From Candidatus Neomarinimicrobiota bacterium (lineage in GTDB: Bacteria; Fidelibacterota; Marinisomatia; Marinisomatales; TCS55): 31,649 nt of DNA. Shown here one piece after another: positions 1-8,314 of the stretch (the first letter of the stretch is position 1; each line of letters opens with the position of its first letter). A model generated the notes under the pieces. The model was not told where the DNA came from. It searched no databases and was given only the letters and a program-made list of their open reading frames with translations. The position numbers and the translations under genes are program-made. The stretch covers positions 1-31,649 of the forward strand of contig JABIDL010000007.1 of the NCBI GenBank assembly GCA_018651745.1, in the 5' to 3' direction.

Positions 1-140
1 AACAGGACATATTTGAATACATAGAGGTGTTTTACAACCGCCAAAGGCTTCATTCAGCCTTAGGCTACAAAACACCTATTGAATATGGAAAACTAACAAA
101 TGTTGCTTAACTTTATGTCAACTTTTTCGTATGAAGTCCA
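1..140 (+). mobile_element. Right end of an IS3-family-like insertion sequence (partial)
   Basis: The window opens inside the 3' end of a transposase gene (stop at 108-110). About 30 bases of short non-coding DNA follow, reading roughly TTATGTCAACTTTTTCG and then GAAGTCCA. That layout resembles the terminal inverted repeat of IS3-type elements, which end in CA, so I place the end near 139-140. The left end and the target duplication lie outside the window, so the boundary is inferred. Confidence 0.6.
3..110 (+). CDS. IS3-type transposase (OrfB/DDE), C-terminal 35 residues only
   Basis: Reading from base 3 gives 35 codons and a TAA stop. The peptide contains [19 protein letters not shown], the hallmark C-terminal segment of IS3-family integrase-type transposases (rve domain, just after the catalytic Glu helix). 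The active-site residues lie upstream of the window. In the family this enzyme cuts and joins the element ends. It is shown as partial because the 5' part is missing, not because it is damaged. Confidence 0.8.
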   Translation, partial: QDIFEYIEVFYNRQRLHSALGYKTPIEYGKLTNVA

Positions 141-613
141 TACTGGATGATATCCAGGTAATGAATACAAGTACGAGATCAATAGTTTATCAAAACAATT
201 TTGAACTGGCGAATGAACAAACTCTTATTCCAAGAGTACTCATGCAAAAAAGATCAAGCAGAGATATGGTGAGTACTACATTTACATTAACTGTAAATCA
301 GAGTACAGTATCTGTTGATCCAGAAATACTACCTTACGATTATGCCTTACACCGTAATTACCCGAATCCCTTCAACCCAATTACAACCCTTCGCTATGAT
401 TTACCGGAAAATAGTGAAGTGAATATTACTATTTATGACATTATGGGACGTGAAGTAAGAAGTTTGGTAAACCAAACCCAAGATGCCGGGTTTAAGTCAG
501 TAGTTTGGAATGCAACGAATGATTTAGGACAACCTGTGAGTGCTGGGATGTATTTATACAGAATTTCCGCAGGTGATTTTGTGCAAGTAAAGAAAATGGT
601 ATTGCTAAAATAA
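131..613 (+). CDS. Secreted protein with C-terminal FlgD-like/T9SS-type sorting domain, probably 5'-truncated by an IS
   Basis: The last ~90 residues form a sorting and FlgD Ig-like domain: NYPNPFNP, then a beta-rich stretch with ITIYDIMGREV, then GMYLYRI and a basic C-terminal tail ending MVLLK. In Marinimicrobia, Ignavibacteria and Bacteroidota this domain sits at the C-terminus of large extracellular proteins exported across the outer membrane. The first ~65 residues match nothing I recognise. No signal peptide is visible, and the only plausible ATG (131) lies inside the inferred IS end. The simplest reading is that this is the tail of a larger gene cut by the insertion near base 140, so it is probably a remnant. 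A genuine small protein is less likely. Confidence 0.75.
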   Translation: MKSILDDIQVMNTSTRSIVYQNNFELANEQTLIPRVLMQKRSSRDMVSTTFTLTVNQSTVSVDPEILPYDYALHRNYPNPFNPITTLRYDLPENSEVNITIYDIMGREVRSLVNQTQDAGFKSVVWNATNDLGQPVSAGMYLYRISAGDFVQVKKMVLLK

Positions 614-702
614 ATATCTAAAAGAACTATAAGCCTATTAATTAAATAAGACTCCTTATAAATTGATGAAATCGGTTAATACACTTTCCCGCCGTAGCTT
701 TT
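614..702. other. Short convergent spacer
   Basis: These 89 bases lie between the stops of the sorting-domain remnant (plus) and metG (minus). I see no convincing hairpin followed by a T-run on either strand, and no repeat. Confidence 0.5.
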
Positions 703-2211
703 TCAGATGTTTGATTTTACCTCGATTCTGGGAAAAAGAATGTCATGTTTTTTAAGGTTAAATCCGTCCGTAAGTCCGCCCCACTTAACATCGTCAGAGT
801 TTGAACCAAACGTGTCGAGCACAATCTGAGTTCGGCTCGGCATAACCGGTTTTAACAAAAGGGAACCAATTCTAAGCGCTTCGGCAGCCGTTCGTAACAC
901 ACATCCCGCCGTTTCCTTATCTTCTTTTACCAATTTCCATGGTGCTTTCATTTCCATGTATTTATTGACACTGCGAATAAACTGAAGTGATTCCTCGATA
1001 CCATCATTCAACCTCATAGAGTCAAAACATTCGTTTACCATTTTAATGGTTGTTATTGCCGAAAATTTCACCTGTTCTCCGCTTTCTGATTTATCGTCCG
1101 AATCCGGCAATTTCCCATCAAAAAATTTCTGAATCAAATTTGATACTCGACTCAGGAGATTCCCATAATCATTGGCTAGATCCGAATTGTACCGCTTGAT
1201 AAACGATTCCATAGTAAAGGCTGCATCCTGCCCCAAAACCATTTCACGCATTAGATAATACCGTACCGGGTCCACCCCAAATTCTTCAATCAACCCCAGC
1301 GGATCTACAATATTCCCAAGAGATTTGCTCATTTTTGTTTCACCACTTAGCCACCAGCCATGGGCAAAAATGGATTTGGGTAGATCAATGCTTGCTGACA
1401 TCAACATCGTTGGCCAATAAACCGAATGTGTTGTTAAAATATCTTTTCCAATCAGGTGAACATCTGCAGGCCACCATTTTTTAAAGTTGGATGAATCGTC
1501 GGAAAACCCGGGACCGGTAATGTAATTAATAAGCGCATCAAACCAAACATACGTAACATAATCTTTATCAAATGGAAGCTCAATCCCCCAATTCAGCCGT
1601 GATTTTGGTCGGGAGATACAAAGATCTTCTAAGGGTTGATTTAAAAATCCGAGTACTTCATTTTTTCGATGCTCCGGCTGAATAAATCCCGGATTCGCCT
1701 TGATATGATCAATGAGTTGTTGTTGATACTGAGACATCCTGAAAAAATAATTTTTCTCTTTTAGCTTTTTAATATCGCGAAACTCACCGGATTCAGATTC
1801 CTTTTCTGTGATAAATCTTTCTTCCGAAACAGAATACAACCCTTCATACTCATCCTCATAAATATCGCCTTTATCAAATACGTCTTGCAAAATAGTTTGC
1901 ACGACTGAAACGTGCCTGGGCTCGGATGTTCGAATAAAATCATCGTATTGTATGTGTAGCTTTTCCCAGAGATCCAAAAATCGTGGAGCCATTTCATCAC
2001 AATGTTTTTTCGGGGTTACGCCTCTAATTTCTGCTGCTTGTTGAACTTTTTGACCATGTTCATCGAGTCCCGTTAGAAAAAAAACCTCTTGACCTACATT
2101 TCTTTTATATCGAGCTAAAACATCTGCTAAGATCGTTGTATAGGCGTGGCCAATATGAGGATTATCATTTACATAATAAATTGGTGTAGTAATGTAAAAC
2201 GTATTTTTCAT
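703..2211 (-). CDS. metG: Methionyl-tRNA synthetase, short form
   Basis: This class I aminoacyl-tRNA synthetase charges tRNA-Met in the cytoplasm. The HIGH signature is at residues 19-22 (in PHIGHAYTT), the KMSKS loop at 293-297 (KMSKSLGN), and the WFDALINY motif of the family lies between them. At 502 residues it is much shorter than the ~670-residue E. coli or B. subtilis enzymes. It ends after the helical anticodon-binding domain, with no C-terminal Trbp111/EMAP-type tRNA-binding domain. The connective-peptide segment (EGLYSVSEERFITEKE) has no Cys pairs, so this is a zinc-free knuckle type. It is the third gene of a minus-strand operon, starting 15 bases after the holB stop. No strong ribosome-binding site precedes it. 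Confidence 0.97.
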   Translation of the reverse strand: MKNTFYITTPIYYVNDNPHIGHAYTTILADVLARYKRNVGQEVFFLTGLDEHGQKVQQAAEIRGVTPKKHCDEMAPRFLDLWEKLHIQYDDFIRTSEPRHVSVVQTILQDVFDKGDIYEDEYEGLYSVSEERFITEKESESGEFRDIKKLKEKNYFFRMSQYQQQLIDHIKANPGFIQPEHRKNEVLGFLNQPLEDLCISRPKSRLNWGIELPFDKDYVTYVWFDALINYITGPGFSDDSSNFKKWWPADVHLIGKDILTTHSVYWPTMLMSASIDLPKSIFAHGWWLSGETKMSKSLGNIVDPLGLIEEFGVDPVRYYLMREMVLGQDAAFTMESFIKRYNSDLANDYGNLLSRVSNLIQKFFDGKLPDSDDKSESGEQVKFSAITTIKMVNECFDSMRLNDGIEESLQFIRSVNKYMEMKAPWKLVKEDKETAGCVLRTAAEALRIGSLLLKPVMPSRTQIVLDTFGSNSDDVKWGGLTDGFNLKKHDILFPRIEVKSNI

Positions 2212-2226
2212 GTTTTGTTTTTTTAT

Positions 2227-3360
2227 TTAGCCGGCTAGATATTTTCGGACATCCAAAAGCATCGTGGTAATCACCAATGGCATGTAAAAATTACGATCCG
2301 GTGCTTGAACAATTTTATCAAGCGAAATGTGAATTCCTTTAAGATCCGCATTGGGAAAGCTTTGATTAAATTGGTAAATATCTTTTGAAAAATTTGATAG
2401 AATATTTTGGGATTTTACACTTGACCGATATAAGTATGCTTCATGAAACCATTTTTGAATCATGGCAATTCTTAATCGATATTCTTCCGGTTTAAATCTC
2501 GCCAATTGGCTGAGGTCCTGAGTTAGAGATTTCCATTTTCCGGAATCGTCATGCGTCATGGCAGCAATAAAATCTTTTATTTGAAGCAGCAAATCTTCCA
2601 AAGGTTGTTTTGATAAATACTTGGCTTGATGGATATTTCCATCTGATAATTGAACACAAATATGGGCTTTGTTTTCTTCGATTCCTTTTGCTGTTAACAT
2701 CGATTTAATCGTTCCATCCTTTAGGGGAGAAAAGGCAATTTTTTGACATCTTGAAACAATAGTCGGCAAAAGCTGTGACTGATAATCTGTCACCAATATA
2801 ATTGTTGTGTTTGGCGGCGGTTCTTCTAGAATCTTTAGAATCGCATTGGCGGATGCAGCATTCCCCTTGGCGAGTGTATGTGCCTGAAAAATAAGGACAC
2901 ATTTTCTGCCTTTAGAAGTGGATTTCAGAAAAATAGTTCTACGAAGTTCCCGTACTTGGTTAATTAAAATTTGTCGAGCTCGCGGAATTAAAATCCGATA
3001 GAAAGCATCTTTTGCTTTTTTCTCAATACCCTTTTCTAAATATTCTGCCTCATCTTTGCTTAATCCTTTTAAAGGATCAGAATTTTTTGTTTCTTTTTTC
3101 TCGCTTCCCGGCAACGGAAATATTAGCGTTAATTTTTCATCTTGTAGTGACAAAAAACGGATGCATGACGGACAAGATCCGCAAGGTATGTCCTTTGCAT
3201 CATCACAATTCATCATGGTGGCAAAAGCAAGAGCAACCGCTTCCTTCCCAGAACCTTCCGGTCCTGAAAACAAATATGCGGATCCAATCCTGTCTTTTTG
3301 AAAGATAGATGTTAGACGATTCCAAATTTCAGGCTGGAAATCCAATGGATATTGTGTCAT
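2227..3360 (-). CDS. holB: DNA polymerase III delta' subunit (clamp loader)
   Basis: This is an AAA+ clamp-loader subunit that helps load the sliding clamp during replication. With the start used here (377 residues) the order is: Walker A GPEGSGKE at 33-40; a zinc-binding module with Cys at 52, 60, 63 and 66; a conserved helix with NAILKILEEPPPNT; sensor-1 strand TTIILVTD; and the SRC motif (IVSRCQ) that contributes the Arg finger to the neighbouring subunit. The Walker A is intact, unlike the degenerate one in E. coli delta'. The C-terminal collar is poorly conserved, as usual. I chose ATG at 3358-3360 because it forms an ATGA overlap with the stop of the upstream envC-like gene, indicating translational coupling. 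An upstream in-frame ATG (3408) would add 16 unlikely residues. Confidence 0.92.
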   Translation of the reverse strand: MTQYPLDFQPEIWNRLTSIFQKDRIGSAYLFSGPEGSGKEAVALAFATMMNCDDAKDIPCGSCPSCIRFLSLQDEKLTLIFPLPGSEKKETKNSDPLKGLSKDEAEYLEKGIEKKAKDAFYRILIPRARQILINQVRELRRTIFLKSTSKGRKCVLIFQAHTLAKGNAASANAILKILEEPPPNTTIILVTDYQSQLLPTIVSRCQKIAFSPLKDGTIKSMLTAKGIEENKAHICVQLSDGNIHQAKYLSKQPLEDLLLQIKDFIAAMTHDDSGKWKSLTQDLSQLARFKPEEYRLRIAMIQKWFHEAYLYRSSVKSQNILSNFSKDIYQFNQSFPNADLKGIHISLDKIVQAPDRNFYMPLVITTMLLDVRKYLAG

Positions 3361-4559
3361 CGTTTTGCCAGCCACTTTTCTGGATTCAATTTTTGGCTCT
3401 TTCCCCAAATTTCAAAATGAAGTTTTGAACCATTCACCGATCCCGAATCTCCCATAAATGCAATCACATCGCCGGCTAACACTTCACTATCTACATGAGT
3501 TTCCACCTGAGTTACATGGCTATAAACGGTGTAAAATCCACCGCCGTGATCAATGATGATGGTGGTGCCATAGCCTCGAAGATACGTGATGACAGTAACA
3601 ATGCCGCCCAAAACAGTGCGAATCGGTGATCCGGGTTTTCCTTTAATATCAATTCCGGGATTATCCGTTGTTGTTTTGAGTTTAGCATTCCATTGATTCC
3701 CAAATTTCGCAGTAATTCGACCTGTAGCCGGCCAAGGCAATTGTCCTTTAAGTGAAGAAAATTTCTTAGTTTTTAAAGCGGCTTGCTGTCGGCGAATTCT
3801 TTCGGCCCGTTCAAATCTAGCTTTCTCATCCTGAATTCGTATAATAATATCATTCAGTTGCTTAACACCTTCCTGCTTTTCTTTCAAATATTCCGCAAGT
3901 TCGGATTTATTCCGTTGAATCTGAGCGAGTTCTTTCTCTTTCTGACGCTTTTTAGCAATTAAATCCTCGTATCGTTTTTCGCGGTCTTTCTTCAAAGCAA
4001 TACTTTGTTGATATTTGTCCTCTAAATTCACTTTCTGCTGGCGGATTTGGTATACCAAAGAATGAATCTTGGCTTGAGTCTGACGATCAATTCTTGATAT
4101 AATTTTTAAATATTTTGCACGATACACTGCTTGGCGCCAGGATGTTGAACTCAAAATTCGTTCTAAATCGCTGAGAGATCCTTTTGTATAAATGTGTTTC
4201 ACTCGATTTGAATATCGTCTTTTCAGAGCTTCAAGCTCATTTTCATTCCGGCTAATATTGACTTCTAAGTCGCTGATTTCAATTTTCAGAGTTTTCTGCT
4301 CTCTTTTCAGTTGTTTCAAAAGCCTGGATGAAAGCGATATTTCCTCATAGAGATTCGAAATCCGCCGTGAAGTCGATTTTTCTTTTTCCGCTTCATTTCG
4401 AATGCGACGTTTGGCAGCTTGAATTTCTAGCTTTAATTCCTGGATGGCTCTGGATTGATGCTCAAGCTCCCGTTCGTAATCACGCGTGTCTGCCTGTGCA
4501 CACAAATAGGCGGGCAAACAAAGAATGGAAATAGTTGTCCAGCGAAGGATCATAACCAT
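3357..4559 (-). CDS. EnvC-like murein hydrolase activator: signal peptide, coiled coil, degenerate LytM/M23 domain
   Basis: Residues 1-21 form a signal peptide ending LCAQ. About 25-270 is a long charged coiled coil, and about 275-400 is a LytM (peptidase M23) domain. M23 metal ligands sit in an HxxxD motif and an HLH motif. Here the first His is Asn (N300), while D304 and H348 are kept, and HLH is KLH (K379, H381). Two key positions are therefore lost. This fits the EnvC/NlpD class, which activates cell-wall amidases at division rather than cutting peptidoglycan itself. The domain architecture and periplasmic location agree. It is the first gene of the operon with holB and metG. A purine-rich AAGGAG lies about 13 bases before the chosen ATG. 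An ATG two codons downstream is also possible. Confidence 0.88.
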   Translation of the reverse strand: MVMILRWTTISILCLPAYLCAQADTRDYERELEHQSRAIQELKLEIQAAKRRIRNEAEKEKSTSRRISNLYEEISLSSRLLKQLKREQKTLKIEISDLEVNISRNENELEALKRRYSNRVKHIYTKGSLSDLERILSSTSWRQAVYRAKYLKIISRIDRQTQAKIHSLVYQIRQQKVNLEDKYQQSIALKKDREKRYEDLIAKKRQKEKELAQIQRNKSELAEYLKEKQEGVKQLNDIIIRIQDEKARFERAERIRRQQAALKTKKFSSLKGQLPWPATGRITAKFGNQWNAKLKTTTDNPGIDIKGKPGSPIRTVLGGIVTVITYLRGYGTTIIIDHGGGFYTVYSHVTQVETHVDSEVLAGDVIAFMGDSGSVNGSKLHFEIWGKSQKLNPEKWLAKR

Positions 4560-4615
4560 GAAAAATACTCTACTCCTTTCCCATGTAGCAATGTGTTTAA
4601 CAATTAAGAGTTCTC

Positions 4616-4645
4616 TTGACTAAGCAAAGAAAGTGTCTCTATTTT
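4616..4645 (+). promoter_or_regulatory. Possible sigma-70-type promoter for the cNMP-binding gene
   Basis: TTGACT at 4616-4621 is followed after 18 bases by TATTTT at 4640-4645, a fair -35/-10 pair about 25 bases before the ATG at 4669. It lies in the spacer between divergent genes. It is a motif match only, and the transcription start would be very close to the start codon. Confidence 0.3.
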
Positions 4646-4668
4646 GCCTGACGACAAGAGGAAATAAA

Positions 4669-5172
4669 ATGAAGAATGCATTGTGGAATAATATATTTCA
4701 AGGATGGAACAGCCAAGAAAGCGAAACTGTCCTCACCCTGAAACAGGTACCGATATTTAAGGGATTTACCGATAAGGAGTTCCAGGATCTCGAAAAACTG
4801 TTTCACCGTCGTGCCTATGATGCCGGGGAATTTGTTTTTAAAAACAGAGCGCCGGGCGAAGGAATGTACATCATTATGAAAGGTGCAGTTAAAATCACAA
4901 TAGGCACTCGTGAAAATAATGAACAAATTTTAGCAGAACTTTCTGAAGGAAGTTTTTTTGGAGAACTTGCACTTTTTGATGATGATCCTCGATCCGCTAA
5001 TGCTATTGCTACCGTTCAATCCGATTTGCTTGGATTTTTCACTGCAGATCTAATGACGTTAAATGACCGAAACCCACAGATGGGAAATAAAATTCTCTTA
5101 AATCTCGGCGGTGTTCTCGGTGAACGTCTGCGAGGTACCAATCAATTACTTTTGGAATCCCAATCTAATTAA
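4669..5172 (+). CDS. Cyclic-nucleotide-binding (cNMP) domain protein without DNA-binding domain
   Basis: A single Crp-type beta-roll spans about residues 28-135. The phosphate-binding cassette FGELALFDDDPRSAN at 97-111 keeps the Glu (E99) and Arg (R108) that contact cyclic nucleotide ribose and phosphate in this family. The protein ends at 167 residues with a short amphipathic C-terminal helix. There is no helix-turn-helix, so it is not a Crp/Fnr transcription factor. It may be a stand-alone sensor or the regulatory partner of another protein. The start was set at ATG 4669 because AGAGGA lies six bases before it, and an upstream GTG in frame has no such site. Only three bases separate it from the AI-2E-type transporter gene, so a functional link to that membrane protein is plausible but inferred. 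Confidence 0.85.
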   Translation: MKNALWNNIFQGWNSQESETVLTLKQVPIFKGFTDKEFQDLEKLFHRRAYDAGEFVFKNRAPGEGMYIIMKGAVKITIGTRENNEQILAELSEGSFFGELALFDDDPRSANAIATVQSDLLGFFTADLMTLNDRNPQMGNKILLNLGGVLGERLRGTNQLLLESQSN

Positions 5173-5175
5173 CTT

Positions 5176-6306
5176 ATGTATCAATCACCAGAATCCAAAC
5201 AAAACAACCTTTTATATTTGAGTAGGATTTACAGGATTATTGTGGGATTGCTCTTCGTTGGATTCCTTTCGCTGGTATGGCCCTATATTTCCAATGTCGT
5301 GTTGATTCTTGTGTTTGCATTCCTCTTTACCACTGTTCTTTTAAAATCGGTAGATAGCATTGAGCGCCGAATTAATAACCGCGGATTAAGTGTATTAATT
5401 GTCACTGTTGGACTTCTTGCCGGAATCGGTTTATTTATTGGTTCATTTATTTCCGAGATATCGCAACAAGCCACTGATTTTTCAAACAGAATTGATCAGG
5501 ATACCCTCACTGCAGAATTCAGCAAACTTGGCGCAAAGATATCCGCTACCCTTCCGGAAGGAATGGCTACGGGTAGTGGAGATTTTTCTGCAGCACTCAG
5601 TGGTTTTATTCAAATAGTTATAGAAAACCTTGCTGCACTTGCCGGGGTTATTGGAAATTTTGTTCTGAATGCGGCGATGATATTAATCTTCACCATTATA
5701 CTGCTGGCTGAATATCATCATTTCAAAAAAGTACTGGTTGGATTCTTTTCCAATAAATATTTCGAAGTTGGATTAGGACTTATTTACAATATTGAAAAAT
5801 CAGTTTCAAGCTATCTTCGCGGTCAGTTTCTTGCCGCAGCGAGTGTTGCTGTAATGTCGCTTGTCGGGCTTACAATCCTTAATTTCACCGGTGCCAATCT
5901 TACGCTGACTGTGTTTATTGGAATTATCGCCGGGCTGGCAAATTTAATTCCACTGGTTGGTCCGTTTGTTGGGATGATTCCGGCTATTCTGATTGCATTC
6001 ATGAATAATATCGGAAATGACGTCGCCATGGCACATCAATTATTTGGAGTTGTGCCGTCTCCGTTTTATGTGCTCGATATTGTTGTCATGTTCATTATTG
6101 TTCAACAAATTGAAGGGAATCTAATCACGCCAACTCTTGTCGGGAAAAGTGTCGGGATTCATCCTATGATGGTTATGATTTCACTTATAATCGGGGGCAC
6201 CTTGATGGGTCCACTTGGTATGCTGTTTGCCGTACCTGCAACGGGAATTTTAAAGGTTATCATTCATGAAATCATGTTTGTTCGGCGAAACGCCCACCTA
6301 CTTTGA
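5176..6306 (+). CDS. AI-2E family transporter (PerM/YdiK-like membrane protein)
   Basis: This is a 376-residue integral membrane protein. Hydrophobic segments lie near residues 20-60 and 70-92, followed by a soluble loop (about 93-145), one segment near 155-180, and a C-terminal cluster from about 215 to 370. The C-terminal half carries family hallmarks: NLIPLVGPFVGMIP, QQIEGNLITPTLVGKSVGIHP and LGMLFAVPATG. Members have been linked to autoinducer-2 export or to Na+/H+ antiport, and the substrate cannot be read from sequence. It starts three bases after the cNMP-domain gene and is surely cotranscribed with it. It ends eight bases from a convergent minus-strand gene, with no clear terminator between them. 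Confidence 0.93.
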   Translation: MYQSPESKQNNLLYLSRIYRIIVGLLFVGFLSLVWPYISNVVLILVFAFLFTTVLLKSVDSIERRINNRGLSVLIVTVGLLAGIGLFIGSFISEISQQATDFSNRIDQDTLTAEFSKLGAKISATLPEGMATGSGDFSAALSGFIQIVIENLAALAGVIGNFVLNAAMILIFTIILLAEYHHFKKVLVGFFSNKYFEVGLGLIYNIEKSVSSYLRGQFLAAASVAVMSLVGLTILNFTGANLTLTVFIGIIAGLANLIPLVGPFVGMIPAILIAFMNNIGNDVAMAHQLFGVVPSPFYVLDIVVMFIIVQQIEGNLITPTLVGKSVGIHPMMVMISLIIGGTLMGPLGMLFAVPATGILKVIIHEIMFVRRNAHLL

Positions 6307-6313
6307 CCGCAGA

Positions 6314-8161
6314 TTACCGTTCTTCAATCTTAAATAAAATATAATCTATAAACGATAACTCAAGCGGTTTTCGATTTTCAAATCTATACTTCCATAGTTG
6401 GTGATTTGCACCATCTTTGGATTGTTCAATCATTTCTCTGGGCTCGCCCATGATATTCTTCACCAGTGATGTATTCATTCCTATTCGAATAGTTGGTTTT
6501 GCCGCTTTTTCCTCTAAATTTTTTCGCTCCTGAATCATACGGGCATCAATTTTTGATTGTAATACCAGATTTTCTTTTGTTGTTAGTTTCTCTTTTAGTT
6601 CGTCGAGAATCCGCTCATTATTTCTACCTAAAGTCCCGGTTATATTTTTTGCTTTTTCAAGATATTGAACTACAAGATTGATGGCTTTCAGATCAGTAAT
6701 TTTATTAGCGTTTTCTATCAAAGATCCTGCTATTTCCTGTCTTAGCAAATCTATTCCGTAATGTAGAGATGGATCTTTTTTATCCGCTTGTTTTAGCAAT
6801 ATTAGAGCTTTATCATAAAAATTATACTGTATTGCTTTACTCGCTTGATAATATAAATGATAGGCTTCAAATTCAGGAATTACACTATCTACTTTAGAAT
6901 AGTATTGAGAAATATCATGTACCATTTCTATTGCTTTTTCGCCTTGGCCTGAATGTAAAACCAACTCCGCGGCATCCAATCGTGCTTCGGCAATTTTTCG
7001 AATATGATCATCTACAAACGGTTTAAAGGTGGAATCAGCAAAGACTCTAGCTTTTAAATATTTTTCTAAAGCACGATCTGTCATATTTCGTTCTTCAAAT
7101 TTTTGACCTTCTTTTAATAACTGAGTGGGAAGCTTTCGTTCACTTTCTTTAATTAGATATTCAGCTCGGTAGAGATTTGCATGGTTGGGATATAATTCAA
7201 CAAACTGTTTCAATTTTTCTGCTGCTTGCTGATAATCTTTCCTGTAATAATATTTTTTTCCAAGATCGCCAACTGTTTTTGAACCACCATACAATGCAGA
7301 AAACGTCACGAATACTCCAAAATTTGAAAGATAAAAACTGGAAATCGGCGTTATATCAGCAGGATCGTTGATATTCGATATCTTGGTGTAAGAATGCTTT
7401 AGATCAATGCCAATGTTAAACTTATTCTGTCTAGAATCGGATGCGGTTTGATTGAGAAGGACACGGATTCCAGCCGAATAAGAAGATGACGGCCCCCAAC
7501 CGCTGGGAGTAGCTTCAATTTCTTTTTCCGTCGTTTGATGAAATGTAGCAGTAGCAATTCCAAAAGTATAATTTAGATTTAAATACCATGGTTCAAACCA
7601 TTGAAGAATTACCGATTGGCTTACGCTGTAGGTCCAGGTTTTTGGTGCAAATTTTCTAACGCCCGGATTCCAGGATGGATTGGAATTCCCCCAGTCTTCT
7701 ACGGGGAGCTCAGCAGGAAGAAAGACATTTGAATACCGAATGTTTAATCCTGTATGCATATCTATCCAACTAGAATGAAGTAAATAAAGAGATAAATTTG
7801 TTTTCGCAAAATCAATATCTAACTGATGCCCTACCCTAGCCGTGAGTTCTCCGCCATCAAATTTGGTAACTGGCGAACCATATTGCATAAAATTTTCGTG
7901 CACACTGATGCCCGCAATACCGGCACCTCCGTTATAGCCAAAGCCATAACGGACTTCAAATGGAATAAATCTAATGGGTTCGTGGAATTCCCGACCTCGC
8001 AGGATACGATCCTTCCAATAGCCATCTTCAACCTCAATTTCTTGGGTTTGCTTTATTTGGATTAAGCCCCAAAGATAAGACTTGGTAGAATCTTGAGCGG
8101 TGAGATTGTTCACAACAACCCCTCCGACTACTAGTATTAGAAATATGAACCTCGGATACAT
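6314..8161 (-). CDS. Secreted/outer-membrane protein: beta-rich N-terminus, TPR region and BamE-like C-terminus
   Basis: Residues 1-22 are a signal peptide (LILVVGGVVVNNLTAQ). About 25-295 is rich in alternating aromatic strands and Gly and Asn, like an outer-membrane barrel of the PorV/OmpA type. About 300-530 is helical with TPR-like repeats (for example YYYRKDYQQAAEKLKQFVELYP and a similar unit near DRALEKYLKARVFAD). A short charged coil follows. The last ~60 residues contain IRIGMNTSLVKNIMGEP, which resembles the BamE/SmpA motif (G-M-x-x-x-x-V-x-x-x-x-G-x-P). I do not know a named family with this order. It is transcribed alone, divergent from the DUF4159 operon. A role in outer-membrane assembly or scaffolding is only a guess from the parts. 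Confidence 0.6.
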   Translation of the reverse strand: MYPRFIFLILVVGGVVVNNLTAQDSTKSYLWGLIQIKQTQEIEVEDGYWKDRILRGREFHEPIRFIPFEVRYGFGYNGGAGIAGISVHENFMQYGSPVTKFDGGELTARVGHQLDIDFAKTNLSLYLLHSSWIDMHTGLNIRYSNVFLPAELPVEDWGNSNPSWNPGVRKFAPKTWTYSVSQSVILQWFEPWYLNLNYTFGIATATFHQTTEKEIEATPSGWGPSSSYSAGIRVLLNQTASDSRQNKFNIGIDLKHSYTKISNINDPADITPISSFYLSNFGVFVTFSALYGGSKTVGDLGKKYYYRKDYQQAAEKLKQFVELYPNHANLYRAEYLIKESERKLPTQLLKEGQKFEERNMTDRALEKYLKARVFADSTFKPFVDDHIRKIAEARLDAAELVLHSGQGEKAIEMVHDISQYYSKVDSVIPEFEAYHLYYQASKAIQYNFYDKALILLKQADKKDPSLHYGIDLLRQEIAGSLIENANKITDLKAINLVVQYLEKAKNITGTLGRNNERILDELKEKLTTKENLVLQSKIDARMIQERKNLEEKAAKPTIRIGMNTSLVKNIMGEPREMIEQSKDGANHQLWKYRFENRKPLELSFIDYILFKIEER

Positions 8162-8314
8162 GAAGCCTCAAAATAAGACCGCAAGAAAAAGCGATCAAGA
8201 AAAACAGAACTTTATACTGTTGTGGTAGTGCAGAATATGTTGTTTAGTTTAAATTGATTCCTTAACGGGGAACCCGTGGGTATTAAATCTATTAAACGGG
8301 GACTGAGTTTAGAC

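Noticed and set aside
8265-8277. ACGGG-GAA-CCCGT hairpin upstream of the DUF4159 gene as a regulatory element
   Set aside because: A five-base stem alone is easily found by chance and overlaps a possible GTG start; there is no further support.
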